Below are positions 17,411-24,760 of a stretch of DNA of 64,000 bases, in pieces. The position numbers were made by a program, and so were the translations under genes. Numbering within the stretch: the stretch's first letter is position 1; the number at the start of each line of letters is the position of its first letter. The notes under the pieces were generated by a model. The model ran no database searches. It worked only from the letters and a program-made list of their open reading frames with translations, and was not told where the DNA came from. Source of the stretch: Vibrio ponticus (GTDB lineage: Bacteria; Pseudomonadota; Gammaproteobacteria; Enterobacterales; Vibrionaceae); assembly GCF_009938225.1 (NCBI RefSeq), contig NZ_AP019657.1:1922001-1986000 (forward strand), given 5' to 3'.

Positions 17411-17791
17411 TTACTCTTCCTCAACACCGCAATCATTACAGCTTTGTAGCGCGATTTCATGCTCAAACACGGCTTTGTCGTTACCTTCAGCCAGTAGCTC
17501 AGCGATTTCATCAGCAACTTCTTGCTCATCTTCCGCTTCCACTTCATTTGCCAATTCTTCTTCTGAATAGCCAAAGAAATTCAACAGCAAATATTCGCGC
17601 GCTTCTTCTTTCGTGCAAGTCACATTAACTGAAAGATCTGCCTCAACGTTACCTTGCTCGATAATCGCAGCCACTTGCGCTAGAACATCGTCTTTCATCG
17701 CTGGTGTTAGCCAACCAAGATCAGTGCTTACCGTGGTCTTGGTGCAGTTAAAGCATGGCAATTGATGGAAGTAGTATTGAAAGTTAGTCAT
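17411..17791 (-). CDS. Small acidic protein with two Cys pairs, function unknown
   Basis: 126-residue cytoplasmic-looking protein not recognised as a known family. It begins MTNFQYYFHQLPCFNCTKTT and ends LQSCNDCGVEEE, so a CxxC pair sits near each end; the two pairs could together hold a zinc ion. The middle is a strongly acidic predicted helix (EEELANEVEAEDEQEVADEI). It has its own terminator. No partner is suggested by the neighbours (NUDIX hydrolase downstream, HD-GYP gene divergent). Confidence 0.75.
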   Translation of the reverse strand: MTNFQYYFHQLPCFNCTKTTVSTDLGWLTPAMKDDVLAQVAAIIEQGNVEADLSVNVTCTKEEAREYLLLNFFGYSEEELANEVEAEDEQEVADEIAELLAEGNDKAVFEHEIALQSCNDCGVEEE

Positions 17792-18079
17792 GAGTCATAT
17801 CTTCTGTGTATGTTGTATACCGCGATTATGCGCCTTTTCTAGCAAATTACTATCTCTATAGAGATTGATAGCCATCTCCCTATCGCCAACTTTTCTCATT
17901 GCATCAGCCGCGAACAGATAAACGCCCTTCCATTGAGATAGAAATGTCACTTATTCGAGACTCTCATCTTGCCAAATTACTGAATTCAAGGCATTAATGA
18001 CCACGCGAATTCTTGCCGTTGCACTTAATCGTCCTACCAATGGCAAAACACTATTTTTAGTTTTTGATTTGAAACGAAT

Positions 18080-19342
18080 ATGAAAGTAAGACTAGACGTA
18101 AAACAATTGCAGATTGGGCATTATGTTCATCTCCCGCTTAGTTGGGGACAGCACCCTTTCTTACTCAATTCGTTCAAGATCAAAACCCAAGAACAGCTCA
18201 CCATTATCAAGCAGCTTGGTCTGAAATCTATCACGATCAATGCGCTTAAAAGTGACGTTCTCGATACGCCCGATGAAACAGCAGCGCCTGACAACCTTGT
18301 TGCCCCTGAGACCGAATGTGAGCTTGTGCCTATCGCAGCAGAAGCACTCGATGATATGTGGTCGAAGAAACAAGAAGGTCGTCAAAAACTTGCGGCGATT
18401 GAAGAGAGAATTCAACGCTCTAAGGTCGCCTTTGCTGACACGCTTAATGATGTCCAAGACATTTTTGACTTGGACAAACTCACCCAAAGTCCGAGCATCA
18501 ATAACGCTTTAGCGATCGTAAACTTTATCTATAAAAACATTAGTGGTGAGAGTGGTAGCGCGATCCACTTAATGAACGATTCGGTTGGTTACAGCCGCCT
18601 GCATTACCACTCACTCAATGTCTCGTTATTATCAGTCTTAATCTGTCAGGCGAAAGGTTTCACACCTAAGCAATGCCAACTGGTCGCGTTTTCTGGCTTG
18701 TATCACGACATAGGAAAAACTCAGTTGCCGCTGAGTTTGCTTACTGCTCATGAACCCATGGAAGCCGGTGATAGACAAAGGCTTCGCTCTCACTTGGATA
18801 AGAGTTTACAAATTGGCGCTAAAATTCCTAAGTTTCCCGAAGCCGCGCTAAAACTCATTAGCCAGCATCACGAACGCAACGATGGTACAGGCTACCCAAA
18901 AGGGCTGCACAAAGATGAAATCCACCAGCTATCTCGGATACTTATCTTAGCCAACGCCTACGATAACTTGTGCAATAGAATAGAAAACCAGTGCTGCCCC
19001 CATGATGCCCTCACCTATTTATACAATAAGTGCCGCGATCAACATGATGTGCAGGACATTATGGCGCTAATTCGTGTGGTTGGGGTTTATCCACCGGGAA
19101 CCTTGGTTGAACTTTCAGATCACCAAATTGGCGTGGTGGTTTCTACCAACCAAGAGAATCGCCTCAGCCCGTTTGTTTTGGTCTATGACCAGGACGTACC
19201 ACGTGACCAAGCAGCGATTATCAATATTGGTGAGTTTGGCTTAAGCATCAACAAAGTATTAACGGATAAAAATTTAACGCTGGATCAGTATCACTATCTA
19301 AATCCTTCATCGCAATCGACGTACTTTATTGATGTGGAGTGA
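18080..19342 (+). CDS. HD-GYP cyclic-di-GMP phosphodiesterase
   Basis: Cytoplasmic enzyme that hydrolyses cyclic-di-GMP, lowering its level and favouring motility over biofilm. 420 residues: an N-terminal DUF3391-type domain (LDVKQLQIGHYVHLPLSW, roughly 1-130) and an HD-GYP domain at about 150-350 with YHDIGKTQLP (His209-Asp210) and HHERNDGTGYP (263-273), both intact and expected to be active. No membrane segment, so a soluble regulator. It lies just ahead of the accessory cassette and is transcribed toward it; its end is followed by a group of hairpins rather than a standard terminator. Confidence 0.93.
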   Translation: MKVRLDVKQLQIGHYVHLPLSWGQHPFLLNSFKIKTQEQLTIIKQLGLKSITINALKSDVLDTPDETAAPDNLVAPETECELVPIAAEALDDMWSKKQEGRQKLAAIEERIQRSKVAFADTLNDVQDIFDLDKLTQSPSINNALAIVNFIYKNISGESGSAIHLMNDSVGYSRLHYHSLNVSLLSVLICQAKGFTPKQCQLVAFSGLYHDIGKTQLPLSLLTAHEPMEAGDRQRLRSHLDKSLQIGAKIPKFPEAALKLISQHHERNDGTGYPKGLHKDEIHQLSRILILANAYDNLCNRIENQCCPHDALTYLYNKCRDQHDVQDIMALIRVVGVYPPGTLVELSDHQIGVVVSTNQENRLSPFVLVYDQDVPRDQAAIINIGEFGLSINKVLTDKNLTLDQYHYLNPSSQSTYFIDVE

Positions 19343-19916
19343 GGTTGAAGGCTATCCGTTTTAGCACGATATGTTGGTATGTCCCGCTTAGTACTCTGCC
19401 GGTCTCTTTCACCTTACTACGAGCGGTCCAGTTACTCTTTGCCTTACCAAAGAGTAACCAGAAAGGCGCTTTAGTCTGCTGGTGTGGTCCGGTCGGTTTT
19501 AGGCGTTCCCGACGCCGAAAACCTAAAAATGCTGTCCTGCATTTTTACCTAGTTTGGTGTTTATCTTTGGTTGATAAAGAGCTTCTTTGAAACAGAAGTA
19601 GTTGAAACAGAAGTAGTTCTAACTTGGTTTTGCCTTAAACCAAGTTAGGGTAAATATTCATTCATATATTGTTAACATGCGTTTTCCCTACCAAAAGTTA
19701 TCCATACTTATAATACTGTTTGGTGTTAATCCCTTTGTTGCATTACGGGGGTAAATTTGACTAACTATCAACACCTGATGCAATGATAACTCTGGTAACA
19801 ATGCCTTTGATCATATTTTATTGCTTACGATTTAACGATGTTTCATATGCGAAGTTAAATTCATGATAAGCTAATCCACAAAAATCAGTTGGTTAATATT
19901 ATAAATTGGAGCTTAT
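19343..19916. other. 574-nt non-coding junction before the ParA cassette
   Basis: No convincing gene. The first 200 nt hold three consecutive hairpins (19431-19546). The rest (about 19640-19910) is AT-rich and supplies the promoter of the ParA gene. A short open frame at 19339-19590 is judged non-coding because it runs through the hairpins. Confidence 0.6.
19431..19546. repeat. Three consecutive hairpins downstream of the HD-GYP gene
   Basis: Hairpin 1: GTTACTCTTTG (19431-19441) with CAAAGAGTAAC (19448-19458), perfect 11 bp. Hairpin 2: GGCGT (19502-19506) with ACGCC (19512-19516). Hairpin 3: AAAAATGC (19525-19532) with GCATTTTT (19539-19546). They may be a repetitive extragenic element, a multi-part terminator or a structured RNA. 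Confidence 0.55.
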
Positions 19917-20723
19917 ATGACAAAGGTCGTATCGTGTATCAATCTAAAAGGTGGTGTAGGTAAGACAGCCTTAGCTGTAAATTTTGCCGCCTATTGCGGT
20001 ATTCAAGGTAAAAAAACCTTACTAGTTGATTTAGATCCTCAAACCAATGCAACGTTTTCTACGATTGGTGTTAAGAAGTGGAATGATGAAGTTAAAGTCC
20101 AAGGCACCGTTGCTGATTTGCTAGGGGCTAAAAGACACACTAGTGCTCAAGGCCAAAGTAAAACCGCGGAACAGGTGATAGTAAAGAACGTCTTCAAGAA
20201 TGTAGATTTAATACCTTCTCACATAGACCTTTTTACCGTAGATTTAGACCTAGCTTCTGCACGCTTTCGTGAAACAAAATTGAAAAACGCGTTGAAAGAC
20301 GTACTGGAAAACTATGATGTTGTGATCTGCGACTGTCCTCCTAACCTTACAATTCCTACTCAAAACGCACTAGCATTCAGTACTCACTATGTTGTTCCTG
20401 TGACATTGGATTTCCTGTCTGCTATTGGTGTTAGTCTATTAGTTAAACGTGTTGAAGAGTTTGGCCAAGATCTCGACCATAGTTTAAAGCAAGCAGGCGT
20501 TGTTATTTCACGAGTTGGTCGTCCCGCGATACATAGAGAAGAAACAGATGCTACTTTGAGAGCACAATTTGGAGACGCAATTCTCGATAGTGTAATAAAA
20601 GAAAGAACATCTGTTAGTGTGGCAGCACAATCTAATAAGCCGATTTTCTCATTAAATGATATTGCGGCAAAAGAAGAGTTTTTAGCTGTGTGTGAAGAAC
20701 TCCTAGAACGCATAGAAGGTTAG
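19917..20723 (+). CDS. ParA/MinD-type ATPase of accessory cassette
   Basis: 268-residue ParA-family ATPase. The deviant Walker A motif LKGGVGKTALAVNFAA sits at residues 9-24, followed by LLVDLDPQTNAT (Walker A'-type) and VVICDCPPNL (Walker B). It lacks an N-terminal DNA-binding extension, so it resembles small chromosome/plasmid-partition or positioning ATPases. GGAG lies six nt before the ATG. It starts a three-gene unit, ending one nt before the next start. No parB gene or parS-like repeats are visible, and the base composition is AT-richer than the housekeeping genes around it. Role unknown: partition remnant, satellite element or defence component. Confidence 0.88.
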   Translation: MTKVVSCINLKGGVGKTALAVNFAAYCGIQGKKTLLVDLDPQTNATFSTIGVKKWNDEVKVQGTVADLLGAKRHTSAQGQSKTAEQVIVKNVFKNVDLIPSHIDLFTVDLDLASARFRETKLKNALKDVLENYDVVICDCPPNLTIPTQNALAFSTHYVVPVTLDFLSAIGVSLLVKRVEEFGQDLDHSLKQAGVVISRVGRPAIHREETDATLRAQFGDAILDSVIKERTSVSVAAQSNKPIFSLNDIAAKEEFLAVCEELLERIEG

Positions 20724-20724
20724 T

Positions 20725-21117
20725 ATGAAGAGTCACGATTTTGCAAAACAATTAGCACTTATGGCTAAGGTCCTTAAGAACGGACCAAATGTAGAACTAG
20801 ACCAATTAGACATAAATAATTTCGGGAGCGTATCTTATGTTGAGCCGACAGTTGAGCAGAGTGATATTCCTCGTGCTTTAAGCATGCTCGTTGGGTTGAA
20901 TAATGTCCAAAAATCTCAGTGGCTAGCCTTAATCGAAGAATATAATATTCCTTTAGATATTCGCTCTCGTGATGCAACCAGAGATATTATTGGGAAACTA
21001 TTAAACTACCTTTCCAAGAATAAAGAGGCTCGCGAACAATTATCTGGGAAGAAAACTAAAAAAGTATCGAATTCTTCTTCAGAGCTAGCCGATGCTCTTA
21101 GCATATTGTTGACTTAG
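20725..21117 (+). CDS. Uncharacterised 130-aa protein of the ParA cassette
   Basis: Not recognised. 130 residues, soluble, mostly predicted helix. It begins MKSHDFAKQLALMAKVLKNG and has an internal LSMLVGLNNVQKSQWLALIEEY, then a Lys/Ser-rich linker (GKKTKKVSNSSSE) before a short C-terminal helix. It starts one nt after the ParA stop and ends two nt before the next start, so it is co-translated. Its size and place fit an adaptor or DNA/cargo-binding partner of the ATPase, which is inference from arrangement only. Confidence 0.75.
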   Translation: MKSHDFAKQLALMAKVLKNGPNVELDQLDINNFGSVSYVEPTVEQSDIPRALSMLVGLNNVQKSQWLALIEEYNIPLDIRSRDATRDIIGKLLNYLSKNKEAREQLSGKKTKKVSNSSSELADALSILLT

Positions 21118-21119
21118 AT

Positions 21120-21875
21120 ATGGATTCATTTATCAAAGAGATCGATGTTAACTTCGAAGTTTTTTTCAATGAAGTTCAAGTTAATATCGACAATGTTATT
21201 CAAAATAACAATACGGATAAAGAGCAGTTTAAGCTAAGTTATCGACGTTTGGTTTCCTATCAAGCTTGGATGAGCGAGATTTTGGAAAAAGTGACTTGTG
21301 AGGAGTCATTGTCATTTTTCATTGAAGCCCAAAATGACGCGCTAATGTCTCATTCTCTAGCGAGACAAGGTTCTTGGCGAGTTGCCTTGATGTCGCTTAG
21401 AAGCTGTATAGAGAATACAGTATTTGGACTTTATTACATTCAGCACCCAGTTGAGTTGGAGTTGTGGACAGAAGGGAAGCACAAGTTAGGTTTCACTGAG
21501 ACGGTAAACTACTTGTTAAAGCACCCAAAGTTTCACTCTACGAATTCGACTATCAATGGTATTGAAACACTAAAAGCTGAATACGCGACTTTATCAAAAG
21601 CAGTGCATGGTTCTTCAAAGCTATTCAGAATGACTAAAACAGGTCAGATTGAGGGTCTTAATGTTGCTTCTCCGAGTGACTTTAGTAGTTGGAGGACGCG
21701 CGAAATATCAGTACTTAATTCCTTGAATCTAATATTGCTTTGTTTTTTTCAAGATGAGTTAGTCGGTGCTGCCAATAGCAATTTACGCAAAGCAATTAGT
21801 GTTGCAATTAATCAGAGCAAGTTTCCTTTAATAAAGAGTGAGCTTAAGATTAACCTGATTAAACCCACCCCTTAA
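21120..21875 (+). CDS. Helical DUF5677/HEPN-like protein of the ParA cassette
   Basis: 251-residue, AT-rich coding, mostly helical protein. Two stretches recall DUF5677/HEPN-like families often found in defence islands: LMSLRSCIENTVFGLYYIQ (Arg and Glu on one helix, about residues 95-113) and YATLSKAVHGSSKLF (a conserved-looking His, about 160-174). This resemblance is from pattern memory, not a search. If correct, the Arg and His could form an RNase-type site, but the strict R-x4-6-H spacing is not seen. No Shine-Dalgarno is obvious before the ATG at 21120; translation is probably coupled to the upstream gene. Confidence 0.72.
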   Translation: MDSFIKEIDVNFEVFFNEVQVNIDNVIQNNNTDKEQFKLSYRRLVSYQAWMSEILEKVTCEESLSFFIEAQNDALMSHSLARQGSWRVALMSLRSCIENTVFGLYYIQHPVELELWTEGKHKLGFTETVNYLLKHPKFHSTNSTINGIETLKAEYATLSKAVHGSSKLFRMTKTGQIEGLNVASPSDFSSWRTREISVLNSLNLILLCFFQDELVGAANSNLRKAISVAINQSKFPLIKSELKINLIKPTP

Positions 21876-22189
21876 GCTACTGAGACATATACACCTTATA
21901 AAAAGCCGAACCGACTCACCATAGGTTCGGCTTATACCCCAAGAAAGCTGAAGCATTTAGACTTCGTTGTTGCTGTCTCAGCACCTAGTGTTCAAACCCT
22001 TAAGTAGAATAGATAGGTCTACTTTCTGAATGCCCTTATCTTTCCAGTTTCGAAGTGGGCCAGACCATAGATTACATCTCAAATTAGATGAACTTGAAAT
22101 CCATGAGATACTAATTTAGTAAAACGTGTAACTTAAAAATGTCAAACAATGAGTTAACTATTGTGGCTGGCTGATGCCGCCGAAAAGCA
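21876..22189. other. Non-coding stretch between cassette and tRNA-Arg
   Basis: Contains the hairpin AAGCCGAACC (21903-21912) / GGTTCGGCTT (21924-21933), a likely transcription end for the cassette although its T-run is poor. The rest shows no supported gene, integrase fragment or copy of the tRNA 3' end. Confidence 0.55.
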
Positions 22190-22224
22190 AAAGCCCCGAC
22201 AACTCATTGAGTTATCGGGGCTTT
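22190..22224 (-). terminator. Terminator of tRNA-Arg
   Basis: A 17-bp inverted repeat with one mismatch: AAAGCCCCGACAACTCA (22190-22206) with TGAGTTATCGGGGCTTT (22208-22224); on the minus strand it lies just after the tRNA 3' end and is followed by T residues. Confidence 0.85.
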
Positions 22225-22234
22225 CTTGAATAAA

Positions 22235-22311
22235 TGGCACGCCCTGTAGGATTCGAACCTACGACCACATCCTTAGAAGGGACGTGCTCTATCCAGCTGA
22301 GCTAAGGGCGC
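22235..22311 (-). tRNA. tRNA-Arg (anticodon UCU)
   Basis: 77-nt cloverleaf on the minus strand: acceptor GCGCCCT pairs with AGGGCGT, discriminator G, encoded CCA, anticodon loop CTTCTAA giving TCT, T-arm GTAGGTTCGAATCCTAC. It is the counterpart of E. coli argU, which also lies near folD and is the DLP12 prophage site. Its 3' end points at the ParA cassette. Confidence 0.97.
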
Positions 22312-22427
22312 GCTACAGGGACAGGATTATACGAGTTAGAACGCTTAACACAAGGGGTTTTCGTAACATTCTGATCTGAATGCTTAAAAAAACTTCATTA
22401 TCCGTGGCTAAGAGCAAAAATAACACG

Positions 22428-22443
22428 AAGCAAACGTTTGCTT
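22428..22443. promoter_or_regulatory. PurR-type operator upstream of folD
   Basis: A perfect 16-bp palindrome AAGCAAACGTTTGCTT, matching the core GCAAACGTTTGC of the gammaproteobacterial PurR box, 70 nt before the folD start. FolD supplies one-carbon units for purine synthesis, so purine repression is the expected control. Confidence 0.75.
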
Positions 22444-22513
22444 ATAGATGTTCGTCAAATTTTTTGCGACAATGCACCGCGTATTTCTCGCCATTCAATT
22501 ATGAAGGAAAGTC

Positions 22514-23374
22514 ATGACAGCTCAAAACATAGATGGGACGTTAATATCGCAAACAGTGCGATCTGAAGTTGCAGCACGAGTAAAAGCACGCAAGGAAGCA
22601 GGCTTACGTGCACCGGGCTTAGCCGTAGTGCTTGTTGGTGAAGACCCTGCCTCTCAGGTTTATGTAGGTAGTAAGCGTAGAGCATGTGAAGAAGTAGGCT
22701 TTGTCTCTAAGTCTTTCGATCTTCCTGCAACTACGTCAGAAGAAGAACTACTTAGCCTGATTGATGAACTGAATGGTGATGCGGAGATCGATGGCATTCT
22801 GGTACAGCTTCCGCTGCCAGCAGGTATTGATACCACGCACGTATTAGAACGAATTCATCCAGAAAAAGACGTCGATGGCTTCCACCCATATAACGTCGGT
22901 CGTCTCGCGCAGCGTATCCCTAAATTACGCTCATGCACGCCTAAAGGTATCATTACCCTACTCGACCGTTACAACATCGACCTACGTGGTAAACACGCTG
23001 TGATCGTTGGCGCTTCAAACATTGTGGGTCGCCCGATGACACTTGAGCTATTGCTAGCCGGTTGTACCACTACAACCTGTCACCGCTTTACTAAAGATCT
23101 TGAAGGTCACGTTCGCCAAGCTGACGTGGTAGTTGTCGCGGTAGGTAAGCCAAACTTTATTCCTGGCGAATGGATTAAGAAAGGCGCAGTCGTGGTAGAT
23201 GTGGGCATTAACCGCCTAGATACTGGCAAGCTGGTCGGCGACGTTGAATATGCTAAAGCCAAAGAGAACGCGAGCTTCATTACTCCCGTGCCTGGTGGTG
23301 TGGGTCCGATGACGGTAGCAAGCCTGATTGAGAACACCATGCTGGCTTGTGAGCAGTTCCATACGGAGAAGTAG
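22514..23374 (+). CDS. folD: Bifunctional methylene-THF dehydrogenase / cyclohydrolase
   Basis: Interconverts 5,10-methylene-THF, methenyl-THF and 10-formyl-THF with NADP+, feeding purine, formyl-Met and thymidylate synthesis. 286 residues, normal length. Motifs: [14 protein letters not shown] (catalytic Lys54), [25 protein letters not shown], and the Rossmann part [15 protein letters not shown] and [17 protein letters not shown] precedes the ATG. It is divergent from tRNA-Arg, the same neighbourhood as in E. coli, and carries a PurR-type palindrome upstream. Confidence 0.97.
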   Translation: MTAQNIDGTLISQTVRSEVAARVKARKEAGLRAPGLAVVLVGEDPASQVYVGSKRRACEEVGFVSKSFDLPATTSEEELLSLIDELNGDAEIDGILVQLPLPAGIDTTHVLERIHPEKDVDGFHPYNVGRLAQRIPKLRSCTPKGIITLLDRYNIDLRGKHAVIVGASNIVGRPMTLELLLAGCTTTTCHRFTKDLEGHVRQADVVVVAVGKPNFIPGEWIKKGAVVVDVGINRLDTGKLVGDVEYAKAKENASFITPVPGGVGPMTVASLIENTMLACEQFHTEK

Positions 23375-23391
23375 GCGGAGCGGAACGCTAC

Positions 23392-23568
23392 GCTTACGGA
23401 TGCGGGAACGCAAAGCGAAGCTTTGCTTCGGGAATCGAGAACGCTAGCCAATGCCTAGCGACAAGATAAACAAAGGGCTGACGATAATCGTCAGCCCTTT
23501 TGTTTTAATTCGAAGATTTAATCCACGGATAGTTTTAGCGTGTGTCTTTCAATTCCCGAAGTGAGGCG
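23392..23568. repeat. Long direct repeat, copy 1 (hairpin modules plus terminator)
   Basis: About 177 bp nearly the same as 24522-24697, in the same orientation. Order in both: TTACGGATGCGGGAACG, a GCAAAGC/GCTTTGC hairpin module, a second module, AAAGGGCTGACGA/TCGTCAGCCCTTT hairpin, then GAAGATTTAATCCACGGA, TTTTAGCGTGTG and CCCGAAGTGAGGC. The two copies flank the acetyltransferase gene. Confidence 0.8.
23474..23504. terminator. Bidirectional terminator after folD
   Basis: AAAGGGCTGACGA with TCGTCAGCCCTTT around a short AT loop, followed by T-rich sequence on both strands. It can end folD rightward and the acetyltransferase leftward. The same structure recurs at about 24602-24631 near nupC. 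Confidence 0.85.
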
Positions 23569-23589
23569 TAAGCCCAGCCTTCCCGTTCG

Positions 23590-23695
23590 CTTGTCATCCC
23601 CGAGAGAGAGGGACGACCGAGTTGGGGATCTCGGGGTTAACTTCAACAAGAACAAGATTCCCTACTCGCGCTGCGCGCTCTATGGAATGACAAAG
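23590..23695. repeat. Short element bounded by CTTGTCATCCC / GGAATGACAAAG
   Basis: About 106 bp with imperfect terminal inverted repeats (TTGTCATCCC at 23591-23600, GGAATGACAAAG at about 23684-23695) and no ORF of note. It is of the GTCATTCCC-type interspersed repeat seen in many Vibrio intergenic regions; identity from memory. Confidence 0.5.
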
Positions 23696-23728
23696 AAGTT
23701 AGGATTAGAATGCGACGCAGAGGCGAAA

Positions 23729-24331
23729 CTACAATTCTTTGATCATCAACTTTATCGATTGGTGGTCTTTTGTTGAAGGGAATGGCTTCGTATCATTAAA
23801 TACGAATTCGTCATATTTTACTTCTGCCTTAGCAACAAAACCCCTCTTCTCAAAAACCCATTGCGAGCGAGAGCCCGCAGATTCTGCTTGAGCAAATTTG
23901 AAGCCCAACGAAAGAGCATTTTCAAGAGCCGCGTTAATCAGTGATGTCGCAACTCCTTGTCCCACATAATCAGCATGAACACCAATAAACTTAACTTGAA
24001 GGTATGCTTTCTCTTCAACCATGAGATTTTCAAAGTATTTTGAGTTAAGTAACTTTAAAATCGCCATCATTGAATCTTCGTCAGCGCCTTCAAAAGATAG
24101 AGCCCCATTCAGATCGCAGCATAAGACGCCGCCAATCACTTCATCATTTTCGTTCAACGCAACGTAACCCAATGCGTTTTCAACATTTTCAGAGCTGACA
24201 TACGTCAGGTAGCCTAAGAACTCTTGGTTGACATGCTCACTATCAAATTGGTCGCGAGCGAATGAGTCAAAGATAACTTGAGCCGTTGCTTCGACCTGAG
24301 AATATAAAATAGGCTTGATGGTAAATGGCAT
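23729..24331 (-). CDS. GNAT-family N-acetyltransferase
   Basis: 200-residue acetyl-CoA-dependent acetyltransferase of unknown substrate. The acetyl-CoA pyrophosphate loop is VHADYVGQGVATSLINAAL (Q-x-x-G-x-A type), preceded by beta strands VIGGVLCCDLNG and followed by QWVFEKRGF, all typical of GNAT. The ATG at 24331 has GGAGT seven nt upstream; the open frame upstream is not a real extension. It is the only gene between two ~177-bp direct repeats, which suggests it arrived or was duplicated together with them. Confidence 0.85.
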   Translation of the reverse strand: MPFTIKPILYSQVEATAQVIFDSFARDQFDSEHVNQEFLGYLTYVSSENVENALGYVALNENDEVIGGVLCCDLNGALSFEGADEDSMMAILKLLNSKYFENLMVEEKAYLQVKFIGVHADYVGQGVATSLINAALENALSLGFKFAQAESAGSRSQWVFEKRGFVAKAEVKYDEFVFNDTKPFPSTKDHQSIKLMIKEL

Positions 24332-24521
24332 GTATGTACTCCAATTGGTTGTAGGAGCAGCACATATAGACGCACTACTCCATAAGGAAAGTAGTGCCAA
24401 GGAATCTAAAGATGAATTCTTACCAAAGGTAAGGAGCGGAATAACCAACCGCTCTTTATCGTTTTAGGCTTGAGTAATATACAGCAATGATTCGGGAATG
24501 GGAACGCCATGCGAGTGCATG

Positions 24522-24697
24522 GCTTACGGATGCGGGAACGCAAAGCGATGCTTTGCTTCGGGAGTCGAGATTGGTAGGCGATGCCTAACTACGAGATAGA
24601 CAAAGGGCTGACGATAATCGTCAGCCCTTTGCTTTAATTTGAAGATTTAATCCACGGAACGCTTTTAGCGTGTGCTTTTCAACTCCCGAAGTGAGGC
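24522..24697. repeat. Long direct repeat, copy 2
   Basis: Second copy of the ~177-bp repeat at 23392-23568, with scattered substitutions but the same order of hairpin modules and the AAAGGGCTGACGA terminator hairpin (about 24602-24631), which on the minus strand would end nupC. Just upstream is another module, GCCATGC (24506-24512)/GCATGGC (24517-24523), and just downstream one in reverse orientation, GCGAGGT (24731-24737)/ACCTCGC (24742-24748). Confidence 0.8.
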
Positions 24698-24760
24698 ACA
24701 GCCGAACGTTCCCGCATCTCGAATCCGTAAGCGAGGTTTTCACCTCGCGTTCCGTATCCC

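Noticed and set aside
19339..19590. 83-codon open frame after the HD-GYP gene
   Set aside because: It overlaps the HD-GYP stop and reads through three hairpins; composition is not protein-like.
19917..20723. Plasmid or chromosome partition system (parAB)
   Set aside because: No ParB with a helix-turn-helix and no parS-like repeats; the following genes do not resemble ParB.
22030..22119. 29-codon ORF before tRNA-Arg
   Set aside because: Immediately preceded by an in-frame stop, no ribosome site, and no recognisable product.
19343..22235. Integrase-mediated insertion with att direct repeats at tRNA-Arg
   Set aside because: No integrase gene and no second copy of the tRNA 3' end was found near 19.3-19.9 kb, so the mechanism of entry is unproven.
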